NCBI GenBank assembly: GCA_002423435.1
Contig: DIWE01000023.1
Location: 1 to 64,000 of the forward strand
DNA from: Clostridiales bacterium UBA6114
GTDB lineage: Bacteria; Bacillota; Clostridia; Oscillospirales; Butyricicoccaceae
Direction of reading: 5' to 3'
DNA: 64,000 nucleotides
Part shown: piece by piece, positions 26,082 through 34,263 of the stretch
How the letters are laid out: every line of letters begins with the position of its first letter
Position numbering within the stretch: the stretch's first letter is position 1
Program-made: the position numbers and the translations under genes
Notes under the pieces: generated by a model
Seen by the model: only the letters and a program-made list of their open reading frames with translations
Database searches by the model: none
What the model was told of the DNA's origin: nothing

Positions 26082-27311
26082 GTGAAAATGACCGAAAAAC
26101 AATTTGATCTGATTAAAAAACAGCTGAAAAATCTGACCTCGAAGGAATGCTTTTATCAGAAAAAGCTGGAAGGCATTGATATTGATGCAATCAAATCGCA
26201 GGAGGATTTTGAAAAGCTTCCGTTTACCTGGAAGGGCGATTTAAGGGACGCCTACCCGCTTGGGCTGCAGGCGGTGCCCGACGGGCAAATCGTCAGGATC
26301 CATTCGTCCTCCGGAACGACCGGTATGCCGGTGATCATTCCCTATACCGCGAAGGATGTCGAGGACTGGGCGATCATGTTCCAGCGATGCTATGAGATGG
26401 CGGGGATCACGAAGTTTGACCGCATCCAGATAACCCCGGGATACGGCCTGTGGACGGCCGGCATCGGGTTTCAGGCCGGGGCCGAGCGTCTGGGCGCAAT
26501 GGCGATTCCCATGGGGCCGGGCAACACGGATAAGCAGCTGCGCATGATGGTGGACATGAAGTCAACCGTCCTTTGCGCGACCTCGTCATACGCGCTGCTT
26601 CTCGCGGAGGAAATCGCCAAACGGGGCATCCGTGATAAAATCCGCCTGAAAAAAGGCGTTATCGGCTCTGAACGCTGGGGCGAAAAAATGAGGAAAAGGA
26701 TCGCCGGCGAGCTGGGCATCGAGCTTTACGATATCTATGGGCTTACCGAGATATACGGCCCCGGCATCGGCATCAACTGTGCTTTTGAATGCGGTATGCA
26801 TGTGTGGGACGATTATCTTTATTTTGAGATCATCGATCCCAAAACAGGCGAGGCGGTTCCCGACGGCGAGGTCGGCGAGCTTGCGATCACGACTCTGAAG
26901 AAGGAAGGTGCGCCGCTGATCCGCTACCGCACGCACGATCTGACGAGATTTATCCCCGGCGAATGCCCCTGCGGCAGCAAGTATCCGCGGATCGATACGA
27001 TCCTCGGCCGCACGGACGATATGGTCAAGGTCAAGGGCGTCAATATCTTCCCGAGCCAGATCGACGAGCTGCTCAGCCGCATCGAGGGCGCGTCAAGCGA
27101 ATATCGGTTTACGATCGACCATGTCGACGGCAGAGATATTTGTACTCTTTCCGTCGAATGCGAAAACCGACATAATAAAGACAGCCTTGAAACGGAGATC
27201 AGAAAAAATTTCAAGACGCAGATCGGCATCGGCATCGATGTCAAACCGGCAGCGGTCGGAGAGCTTCCCAGAAGTGAAAAGAAAACCGCCAGAGTGATCG
27301 ACAACAGATAA
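26082..27311 (+). CDS. paaK: Phenylacetate-CoA ligase family enzyme
   Basis: A 409-residue ANL-superfamily adenylate-forming enzyme that would activate an aryl-acetate (phenylacetate, indole-3-acetate or similar) to its CoA thioester with ATP. It has SSSGTTGMPVI (ATP loop), YGLTEIYGPGIGINC and the C-terminal hinge GRTDDMVKVKGVNIFPSQID. GTG 26082 is five bases after AGGTGA; ATG 26088 is the alternative. It is slightly shorter than typical PaaK (about 430). It follows ecfT by 17 bp and so lies in the T-box operon, linking uptake and activation. In anaerobes, PaaK homologues act with indolepyruvate oxidoreductases in aromatic amino acid breakdown; none is visible here. Confidence 0.85.
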   Translation: MKMTEKQFDLIKKQLKNLTSKECFYQKKLEGIDIDAIKSQEDFEKLPFTWKGDLRDAYPLGLQAVPDGQIVRIHSSSGTTGMPVIIPYTAKDVEDWAIMFQRCYEMAGITKFDRIQITPGYGLWTAGIGFQAGAERLGAMAIPMGPGNTDKQLRMMVDMKSTVLCATSSYALLLAEEIAKRGIRDKIRLKKGVIGSERWGEKMRKRIAGELGIELYDIYGLTEIYGPGIGINCAFECGMHVWDDYLYFEIIDPKTGEAVPDGEVGELAITTLKKEGAPLIRYRTHDLTRFIPGECPCGSKYPRIDTILGRTDDMVKVKGVNIFPSQIDELLSRIEGASSEYRFTIDHVDGRDICTLSVECENRHNKDSLETEIRKNFKTQIGIGIDVKPAAVGELPRSEKKTARVIDNR

Positions 27312-27342
27312 TTGTTGAACTCCCCTAAATAAAAATGCACAG

Positions 27343-27375
27343 ATCCTGCAGTCTGTACGCGACAGATTGCAGGAT
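27343..27375 (+). terminator. Terminator hairpin, CTGCARTCTGT family, copy 2
   Basis: Fourteen-base-pair stem ATCCTGCAGTCTGT / ACAGATTGCAGGAT (one G-U) followed by TTTTATT, 31 bp after the CoA-ligase stop. Its inner arms are nearly identical to those of the hairpins at 17034 and 46180. Confidence 0.75.
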
Positions 27376-27423
27376 TTTATTGTGAAACCAATAACTGAAC
27401 CGCTGCAATCCAACACTGTAAAG

Positions 27424-27458
27424 CCATAAACATTTACAACCGTTTGTTATGGTTTTTT
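27424..27458 (+). terminator. Second terminator after the ECF operon
   Basis: CCATAAAC pairs with GTTTgTTATGG (one bulged base), followed by TTTTTT. The 278 bp between the CoA ligase and the SPFH gene hold these two hairpins and no gene. Confidence 0.6.
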
Positions 27459-27589
27459 AATCATACGCCCCGCTTTATATCAAAGCATAAAATAAAGCCG
27501 CCGCGGTTGCATAATCTGCTTTGAAATGATAATATTTTGTAGGGGAATCTTTCTAGATAGTGAAGATTTAGCATGTGGGGGTTTTACAT

Positions 27590-28888
27590 ATGGCTATTGT
27601 TGAAGTCGTAAAGTATAATGGGACACCGGATGTGTTCGCATGGAAATATCCGAGCGAGGAGCTTGGCACGTGGACACAGCTGATTGTAAACGAATCGCAG
27701 GAAGCGATCCTCCTAAAGGGCGGAGTCGCCCTTGATATATTCGCAAGCGGCAGGCATACGCTGGACACCGCCAATATTCCGCTGCTGAATAAAATCATCA
27801 ATCTTCCGTTCGGCGGCCGCTCCCCTTTTACCGCGGAGATCTGGTATGTCAACAAGGTTTTTTCCCTCGACATCAAGTGGGGAACGGCGTCCCCCATTCA
27901 GCTTCAGGACCCAAAATACGGCGTATTTGTGCCGGTGCGGTCCTACGGGCAGTTCGGGATCAGAATTGACGACTCGAAGAAATTCCTGATAAAGCTCGTC
28001 GGGACATTGCCGGTTTTCGACAAGACAAATATCCTCAAGTACTTTCGCGGCCTCTATATTACAAGGGTAAAGGACACGATTTCCTCCTATCTCATACATA
28101 AGCAGATCAGCGTTCTTGAAATCAACGCGTATCTGGACGAAATATCGGATTATATGAAGGAACGCTTGGAGCCTGTCCTTGACGAATACGGCATCAAGCT
28201 GATCAATTTCTATGTAAACGACATCAATGTCCCGGAAGAAGACCCCGCGGTCAAAAAGCTCAAGGATGCCCTGGCAAAGCGGGCCGAGATGAACATTATC
28301 GGCTACAATTATCAGCAGGAACGTTCCTTCGATACGCTGGAGGGGGCGGCCACAAATCCGGGGACGGCTTCATCCGGCTTTATGGGGGCCGGCATGGGCC
28401 TCGGCATGGGCGTTGGCCTCGGCGGCGCGCTCGGAGGACAGTTCGGCGGCATCGCAAGGCAGATCAACGTCAGTGCGACAGAGGCAAAAGAATGCCCGAA
28501 ATGCCATTCCGGCATGGACAAGACGATGCGGTTTTGTCCCGTCTGCGGTTTCGATACCCAAAGCTCCAAAGCACAGAAAAACGATGATGTGAAATGCAGC
28601 GCCTGCGGGGCGGTGTTTGGTAAAAAGGCGAAATTTTGTCCGGAATGTGGCAACAAATATGATCCATGCCCGAAGTGCGGCGCCGATATGCCGCAGGGCG
28701 CCTTAAAGTGCGACGTCTGCGGGTATGAGGCCCCGCCGCTTTGTCCGCATTGCGGGAAGCCTCTGGGGAATAAGAATCAGAAATTCTGCGCCGAGTGCGG
28801 CGGAACGCTTGTAAAAAAATGCCCCCATTGCAATGCCGAGGTCGCGGGCGACCCGAAGTTTTGCCCGGAATGCGGTGGAAAACTTTAA
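27590..28888 (+). CDS. SPFH-domain protein with five zinc ribbons (YdjI-like)
   Basis: A 432-residue protein. Residues 1-240 form the SPFH/virion-core-like domain (starts MAIVEVVKYNG; contains LLKGGVALDIFASGRHTLDT and KLINFYVNDINVPEEDPAV). Residues 262-288 are a glycine/methionine-rich linker. Residues 302-432 contain five consecutive CxxC...CxxC zinc ribbons. The N-terminal part resembles Bacillus YdjI, which works with small membrane proteins at the cytoplasmic membrane in the PspA-linked stress response; no pspA is visible here. ATG 27590 is chosen over a GTG five codons upstream. It is the first of four co-directional genes with membrane and zinc-ribbon features. Confidence 0.75.
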   Translation: MAIVEVVKYNGTPDVFAWKYPSEELGTWTQLIVNESQEAILLKGGVALDIFASGRHTLDTANIPLLNKIINLPFGGRSPFTAEIWYVNKVFSLDIKWGTASPIQLQDPKYGVFVPVRSYGQFGIRIDDSKKFLIKLVGTLPVFDKTNILKYFRGLYITRVKDTISSYLIHKQISVLEINAYLDEISDYMKERLEPVLDEYGIKLINFYVNDINVPEEDPAVKKLKDALAKRAEMNIIGYNYQQERSFDTLEGAATNPGTASSGFMGAGMGLGMGVGLGGALGGQFGGIARQINVSATEAKECPKCHSGMDKTMRFCPVCGFDTQSSKAQKNDDVKCSACGAVFGKKAKFCPECGNKYDPCPKCGADMPQGALKCDVCGYEAPPLCPHCGKPLGNKNQKFCAECGGTLVKKCPHCNAEVAGDPKFCPECGGKL

Positions 28889-28909
28889 CCAGGCGGGAGG
28901 AGGATATTG

Positions 28910-29617
28910 ATGAGCATCAGACGAAATAAAATAACCGCTGTAATCGGCGCGATTATCGTCTCGGTAACACTCGTTGTTTTTTTCATGATCACTGAAAACA
29001 GGGAAAAAATCGATTGGACGGGGCTTATTTTCATCTTGGCAGCGGAAATCGGCCTGTTCGGCGGCTTGATCGGGGCGGATATCGAAGCGGGGCGCTCATC
29101 TTCTCTCATGCTCCGGTCCGGCGCTTACAGTGTCCTGGGCATTTATGCAGTCACCGCAACCTCGCTCTCAATTTTGTTTATGTCCGTTTCCTCCTTAAGA
29201 GAGCATATAAAGCTGTTTGTCGCCGCCCAAATCATTTTAATCGCCGTCGCGGCGGCAATTTTGCTTCTGCTGATCGCGAGCAGCCGGTCCGTTTCGGAAA
29301 AGCATAGCGCTGCCGAACAATCCGTCTCAAAAATGCAGGCTTTCATCGGCAGGGTGCTGGCAATGAAGGAAGACCCGAAAAATTCAGCCTATGCCGCCAG
29401 CCTTAGTGAAATTTATGAGACGATGAAATACAGCGACGCATCGGCTTCTTTGACAGGGGATGATATGATATCCCAAAAAATCGCCGAATTGGAAACGCTT
29501 TTGTCGTCCGAGGCGGATGGCAAAGGGGAAAAGGCGTCCTCGATCATGGACGATATCCTTTCGCTTTTGAAGCAAAGATCGGCGGAAATGAAAATCTCCA
29601 AACACGGGAGGCTGTAA
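28910..29617 (+). CDS. Four-segment membrane protein of the SPFH operon
   Basis: A 235-residue protein with four hydrophobic segments in the first half (about residues 10-27, 38-55, 70-90 and 100-118), then a soluble, charged C-terminal region with helical character (residues 125-235) and no zinc ribbon. GGGAGGAGG precedes ATG 28910. It lies 21 bp after the SPFH gene. No family recognised; it probably provides a membrane anchor or partner for the SPFH protein. Confidence 0.6.
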   Translation: MSIRRNKITAVIGAIIVSVTLVVFFMITENREKIDWTGLIFILAAEIGLFGGLIGADIEAGRSSSLMLRSGAYSVLGIYAVTATSLSILFMSVSSLREHIKLFVAAQIILIAVAAAILLLLIASSRSVSEKHSAAEQSVSKMQAFIGRVLAMKEDPKNSAYAASLSEIYETMKYSDASASLTGDDMISQKIAELETLLSSEADGKGEKASSIMDDILSLLKQRSAEMKISKHGRL

Positions 29618-29620
29618 GCG

Positions 29621-30184
29621 ATGAGTGTAACTACCGGTTCAAAATCGGCGATCATCATAAGCTCCATTATCAGCAAACTGGAAATCGTCGTGGGCGGACT
29701 TCTTACCTTTTTTTTCGGCATTGGCCTAATCGGCTGCCTGACTGACGAAAGCCTGAACAGTGCCGGTACAATTATTGTGATACTGGTCCTTCTCCTGCTC
29801 TCAATATTTTTGTTATACAGGGGAATCAGGCGCGGCAGGATGATCAAGCTTTTTAAGAGCTACGTTACCAGGCTTTCAACCGACGCCACGCATTCCATCG
29901 ACCTTTTGGCGGAGGGTACCGGCACTTCGGTCGACGTCGTGAAAAGAAATCTTCAGCAAATGATCAAAAAAAGGTATTTTGCCAACGCATATATTGATAC
30001 GCAGCAAAACCGCATTGTCTTTCCCCAGCAGGCGACGATTAAAACTTCCGTGTCGGCGGAGCCTTCCGCAGCGGGTCCCGATACGGAATATGAGACTGTA
30101 ACCTGCAAGGGCTGCGGAGCCGCAAATAAAATTGCGAAAGGCTCCGGCGGCGAATGCGAATTCTGCGGCTGCCAGCTCAAATAG
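29621..30184 (+). CDS. Membrane protein with winged-helix-like and zinc-ribbon ends
   Basis: A 187-residue protein: two membrane segments (about residues 20-38 and 47-65), a soluble domain (75-140) with a winged-helix-like pattern ending NAYIDTQQNRIVFP, and a C-terminal zinc ribbon (CKGCGAAN ... CEFCGCQL). It is a paralogue of the next gene in its last 120 residues. Only three bases separate it from the upstream stop, and GGGAGG serves as the ribosome site. This is a YdjH/YdjG-like architecture, by position and layout only. Confidence 0.65.
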   Translation: MSVTTGSKSAIIISSIISKLEIVVGGLLTFFFGIGLIGCLTDESLNSAGTIIVILVLLLLSIFLLYRGIRRGRMIKLFKSYVTRLSTDATHSIDLLAEGTGTSVDVVKRNLQQMIKKRYFANAYIDTQQNRIVFPQQATIKTSVSAEPSAAGPDTEYETVTCKGCGAANKIAKGSGGECEFCGCQLK

Positions 30185-30196
30185 GAGGGTTAAGAA

Positions 30197-30862
30197 GTGC
30201 CTGATAACAAGGCTTTGGCAAAATCCGGCCCGTCATGGGGCACGGTAATCGTCCTGCTCATTTTGTTTTGGCCTGTCGGGCTGTTTTTTCTCTATAAAAA
30301 GCTGACTTCCGATAAAACTGCAATTTTAAGAAACAGCCAGGTGCTCAGTATTTACGGATGGGTACTTGCGGTCATAGGCATACTGTATGTGATTCTTGGA
30401 GTTGCGTCATCCGCTCGGGAAACGCAGGATATGGCCGCCACGATAGGCGCGGCCTCCTTTATCCTTCTTTTCTTTGTGGGCGGCGGCTTTCTCATGATCG
30501 CCAAGGCAAACAAAATGAAAAAGACCGGCAACAAATATAAGAGATATATTGATGCCGTTGCAAATCAGCGTCTGACCTCAATCGACCAGATTGCCGCCGT
30601 GATTCCGGTACAGTACGAAGAAGCGGCAAGCGATCTGCAAAAAATGATCGATATCGGATATTTTGAAATTGCCTATATCGACATGGCCCGGCGGGAGCTC
30701 ATCATGCCCGCAAGACAGCCCGTTTACTCAGCATCGGCTTCCGCGCCTGGTGCGGGGGCGCGGGCAACCAAGGCCGTGAGATGCAAAAGCTGCGGAGCAA
30801 ACAACACGATTGTCGTCGGCGCGGCAAATGAATGCGAATTCTGCGGTTCGCCCCTGGAATAA
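30197..30862 (+). CDS. Membrane protein with zinc-ribbon end, paralogue of upstream gene
   Basis: A 221-residue protein starting at GTG 30197 after GGAGGG. The first segment (GTVIVLLILFWPVGLFFLYK) is a common short membrane motif of Firmicutes DUF-type proteins; two more segments lie at about 48-68 and 80-98. The soluble domain contains LTSIDQIAAVIPVQYEEAA and FEIAYIDMARRELIMP, matching the upstream paralogue, and the end is a zinc ribbon (CKSCGANN ... CEFCGSPL). It is the last gene of the SPFH operon and is followed by a terminator. Confidence 0.65.
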   Translation: MPDNKALAKSGPSWGTVIVLLILFWPVGLFFLYKKLTSDKTAILRNSQVLSIYGWVLAVIGILYVILGVASSARETQDMAATIGAASFILLFFVGGGFLMIAKANKMKKTGNKYKRYIDAVANQRLTSIDQIAAVIPVQYEEAASDLQKMIDIGYFEIAYIDMARRELIMPARQPVYSASASAPGAGARATKAVRCKSCGANNTIVVGAANECEFCGSPLE

Positions 30863-30879
30863 TAAAATATCCACCGAAC

Positions 30880-30925
30880 AAAAAGACGGCTTCCGGTTAT
30901 ATTCCGGTCGCCGCCTTTTTTGCTT
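30880..30925 (+). terminator. Terminator of the SPFH operon
   Basis: AAAAAGaCGGC pairs with GCCGcCTTTTTT around an inner CCGG / CCGG stem. It is symmetrical enough to work in both directions and so may also end the convergent kinase operon. Confidence 0.8.
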
Positions 30926-30972
30926 TCTCCTGCTGTTTCAGCACAACAGCCCTTTGTATCCGCGTGCAAAAA

Positions 30973-32439
30973 TCAAGTCCGCAGCCTCGCCTTTTTTACG
31001 GCGGTTTTCCAGCCGTCGTAATACCTCTGTGCCGTGTCCTGGGGCATCTCCGGCTGATACAGGCGTTCTCTGTGCAAAAGCTTCTCAATATCACGAGGCT
31101 TTTCCCAAAGGCGTACGGCAAGTCCGGCCGCAAACGCGCTGCCGAACGCCGAAAGCTCTTCAATATTCTTCTTTTCTACTGTAACGCGCACGATATCCGC
31201 TGTAAACTGCATCAGCAGCTCGTTTTGCGTCGCGCCTCCGTCTACGGACAGCTGCAGGATCGGACTGCCGAAATCCGCGCGGACCGCTTCCATGATATCC
31301 GCGATCTGATAGGCTATCGCCTCAATACCGGCCCGTGTCACATGGTATTTTCCCGCGTTTCTGAACAGACCGCAGATGCATGCGCGCGCATCGTCATCCC
31401 AGTAAGGCGCTCCCATGCCGGTAAATGCGGGGACCAGATATACCCCCTGATTATCGGGAATTTGCCTTGCGTATTGCTCCGCCTGCTCCACCGTTTCCAG
31501 AATCCCCAATGAATCCACCAGCCATTTGAGGGTGTCTCCGCTTGCGTTTACATTTCCTTCCAGCACATACTGTATGCGATTGCCGATCCCCCATCCGACG
31601 GACGTGGTCAGGCCATTCATGGATGTCATCGGCTTGTCGCCGACATTTATCATTACGGATGTTCCCGTGCCGAACGTGGCCTTTCCCATTCCGGGAGCAA
31701 AACAGCATTGCCCAAAAAGCGCGCTGTGCGAGTCCCCCATGATTCCAGCCACGGGAACGGGCGCATCGAATATTCCTTCCATTGTGGTAACGCCCGCCAC
31801 GGTATCGGAAAACAATACTTTCGGGAACCGGACCATGCCCAGGCCGAACAATTCAATGAGCTCCCGGTCCCAGCAAAGCTTATGGATGTTAAAAAGCTGC
31901 GTCCGCGAAGCGTTGGAATAATCCGTCACATGCTCCCCAGTCAGCTTCCATAAAAGCCAGCTGTCCATCGTGCCGAAGCAGATTTCCTTGCCGGCCGTAT
32001 CCGTATACCGCATGATCCATCCGGCTTTTGCCGCAGAAAAATAGGGAGAAAGCGTAAGTCCCGTTTTTTTGTAAATATCATCCGCGCGGCAGGCAATATG
32101 CGGCTTTCTGACAAAAGAGGCGGCGCGGTTGCATTGCCAGACGATCGCGGGGTATAAGGGCTTGCCCGTGGCCGCGTCCCAGAGCATTACGGTCTCTCTC
32201 TGGTTTGTCACGGAAATGCAGGCGACATCCCTCCGGTCGATGCCGGAAGCCCGCATAGCCCTGCGCGCGGCTTCTATGACGTTACGATATATCTCTTCCG
32301 GGTCATGCTCCATCCAGCCGGGCCTCGGATGGAGCTGCGCATGGGCAATGCTCTCTTTGGCGGCAATGGCCCCGGCCCGGTCGAATATGACCGCCTTGCT
32401 TGCCGATGTGCTCTGATCAATGGCCAATACGTATTTCAT
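30973..32439 (-). CDS. FGGY-family carbohydrate kinase, glycerol-kinase-like
   Basis: A 488-residue ATP-dependent sugar/polyol kinase. It keeps the glycerol-kinase-type residues NQRE (Arg, Glu) and SPYFSAAK (Tyr) and the Asp of GDSHSAL, and has FGTMDSWLLWKLTG and TDYSNASRT as in GlpK. However, glycerol kinases have GDQQ where this has GDSH, which suggests a different or broader substrate. Its start overlaps the stop of the transketolase C-terminal gene, and it is the last gene of a LacI-linked operon with a sugar isomerase and a split transketolase. Phosphorylation of the ketose made by the isomerase is therefore more likely than glycerol use. Confidence 0.8.
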   Translation of the reverse strand: MKYVLAIDQSTSASKAVIFDRAGAIAAKESIAHAQLHPRPGWMEHDPEEIYRNVIEAARRAMRASGIDRRDVACISVTNQRETVMLWDAATGKPLYPAIVWQCNRAASFVRKPHIACRADDIYKKTGLTLSPYFSAAKAGWIMRYTDTAGKEICFGTMDSWLLWKLTGEHVTDYSNASRTQLFNIHKLCWDRELIELFGLGMVRFPKVLFSDTVAGVTTMEGIFDAPVPVAGIMGDSHSALFGQCCFAPGMGKATFGTGTSVMINVGDKPMTSMNGLTTSVGWGIGNRIQYVLEGNVNASGDTLKWLVDSLGILETVEQAEQYARQIPDNQGVYLVPAFTGMGAPYWDDDARACICGLFRNAGKYHVTRAGIEAIAYQIADIMEAVRADFGSPILQLSVDGGATQNELLMQFTADIVRVTVEKKNIEELSAFGSAFAAGLAVRLWEKPRDIEKLLHRERLYQPEMPQDTAQRYYDGWKTAVKKARLRT

Positions 32440-33374
32440 CTGTCTCCACTTTCCCGTATCATTTCGCAGATATGATCGGAGGTAAGCCCGTAATATGCAA
32501 ACACCTCGCTGGCCGTTCCCGCGATCACCGGTTCATCGGGAAGTGCGAGTCCCGTCACATGAACGGGGCACCGCCGCGCGGCCGCTTCCGCCACCGCGCC
32601 GTACAGACCCCCGTTTATGCTGTGTTCCTCTATGGTATACAGTTTTTTCGTCTCCTTGGCCGCTTTGACGATTTCCTCCTCATCCAGAGGTTTTATTGTA
32701 TGCATGTCGAGCACACGTACCTTGATTCCGGAGACCTCGAGCTTCCGTGCAGCATCGACGGCGGCGCGCACCATCTCGCCGCAGGCAATCACGCAGGCGT
32801 CGTTTCCCTCGCGCAGCCGCGTGCACCTGCCGGGGCGATATCCCGTATCCGTTCCCTCGAACACATCCTCTACCGGACTGCGGCCGATGCGCACGTAAGC
32901 AGGTCGGGGATGCTCCATGAGCTCGCGCATCACGGCGGCGGACTCGAAACGGTCGGCGGGCAGAATAACGTCCAGATTTGGGATCGCGCGCATTGTGGCG
33001 ATATCCTGCACGGAATGATGCGTCATCCCGAGCGCGCCGTAGCTGATCCCCCCGCTGATGCCCAGAAGTACGACCGGGAGCCTGGAGTAGGCCACGTCCA
33101 CCTTGATCTGCTCGACGCTCCGCGCGCTTAAAAAAGCCGCCGGGGAAGCCACGACGGGCTTTTTCCCCGACGCCGCGAGCCCTGCCGCGACACCCACGAT
33201 ATTCTGCTCCGCAATCCCGATCTCCACAAAGCGCTCCGGATAACGTTCGGCAAAAGGGGCAAGCGAGGCCGATCCCCTGGAATCGCTGCATAAAACAACG
33301 ATTTTATCATCCCGTTCGGCGAGTTCGAGCAAAAGGTCGCAGATCGCCTGCCTGTTTGAAACCGTGTTTTTCAT
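32436..33374 (-). CDS. Transketolase C-terminal subunit (split)
   Basis: A 312-residue protein equal to the PP (pyrimidine-binding) and C-terminal domains of transketolase. It has IGIAEQN (catalytic Glu for thiamine diphosphate) and SGGISYGALGMTHHSVQDIA. It works only with the N-terminal subunit encoded directly upstream; the genes overlap by four bases (ATGA). It transfers two-carbon units from a ketose or its phosphate to an aldose. In this operon the donor is likely the product of the FGGY kinase. Confidence 0.88.
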   Translation of the reverse strand: MKNTVSNRQAICDLLLELAERDDKIVVLCSDSRGSASLAPFAERYPERFVEIGIAEQNIVGVAAGLAASGKKPVVASPAAFLSARSVEQIKVDVAYSRLPVVLLGISGGISYGALGMTHHSVQDIATMRAIPNLDVILPADRFESAAVMRELMEHPRPAYVRIGRSPVEDVFEGTDTGYRPGRCTRLREGNDACVIACGEMVRAAVDAARKLEVSGIKVRVLDMHTIKPLDEEEIVKAAKETKKLYTIEEHSINGGLYGAVAEAAARRCPVHVTGLALPDEPVIAGTASEVFAYYGLTSDHICEMIRESGDR

Positions 33375-34186
33375 TTGCTCATCGCCTCCCTAAGCTCCGC
33401 AGCCGCCTGTTCCATCTGCTCGGCGGACGGTACGCCATGATGCCATTTCGCCTGGTTCTCCATAAAGGATACGCCTTTTCCCTTTATTGTATCGGCAATC
33501 ACCAGCTTCGGCCCATGCGCGCCGGGAACCGACAGCTCCCGGTACAGTGCTGCATGGTCATGCCCGTCCACCTCGACGGTCTCGAAGCCAAAGGCCTCCC
33601 ACTTGCGTTTAAGCGGCTCCAGCGACATGACCGACTCGGTTTTCCCGCTGATCTGCAGGCCGTTTCTGTCGATGACAGCGGTGAGATTATTGAGCTTATA
33701 ATGCGACGCGGACATGGCGGCCTCCCAGACCGAGCCTTCCGCCTGCTCGCCGTCTCCCATCAACACGAAAACGCGGTAGGGCGCTTTGTCCATTCTGGCG
33801 GCCAGCGCCATGCCCACGCCCAGCGAAAGGCCGTGGCCCAGCGCGCCCGTGTTTACCTCAATGCCGTTTACTTTATTGTTCGGATGCCCCAGAAGCTTTG
33901 TGCCGAACCGGGAAAACGAGGCTAAATCCTTCCGCGGGAAATAACCAAGGTCGGCAAGCATCGCATAATAGCACTCGACCGAGTGCCCTTTGCTCAGAAG
34001 AAACCGGTCGCGGTCCTTCCACCCGGGGTTTTTGGCGTCCAGCCGCATCACGCCGTAGAACAGAACCGCCATAATATCCGCTTCCGACAGCGAGCCTCCC
34101 GTATGTCCCGTTTTCCCGTTATAAATCATATTCACGGCGTCCAGCCGGATCTGATATGCTTTTTTTCTGATTTCCGCTATTTCCAT
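33371..34186 (-). CDS. Transketolase N-terminal subunit (split)
   Basis: A 271-residue thiamine-diphosphate-binding half of transketolase. It carries TGHTGGSLSEADI, the substrate/cofactor histidines (SKGHSVE), the metal-binding GDGEQAEGSVWEAA...N motif and IKGKGVSFME. Residues missing compared with one-piece enzymes are supplied by the next gene. A second split pair lies at 47.4-49.2 kb and is only moderately similar, so these are two specialised enzymes, probably not the housekeeping pentose-phosphate one. Confidence 0.88.
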   Translation of the reverse strand: MEIAEIRKKAYQIRLDAVNMIYNGKTGHTGGSLSEADIMAVLFYGVMRLDAKNPGWKDRDRFLLSKGHSVECYYAMLADLGYFPRKDLASFSRFGTKLLGHPNNKVNGIEVNTGALGHGLSLGVGMALAARMDKAPYRVFVLMGDGEQAEGSVWEAAMSASHYKLNNLTAVIDRNGLQISGKTESVMSLEPLKRKWEAFGFETVEVDGHDHAALYRELSVPGAHGPKLVIADTIKGKGVSFMENQAKWHHGVPSAEQMEQAAAELREAMSK

Positions 34187-34263
34187 GGCGCATCATTGCC
34201 TCCAAACGCCTGTTTCCTCATGACTGTTTATCGTCCGGGTCGTTTTCCCGGCATGCCGCCCTT

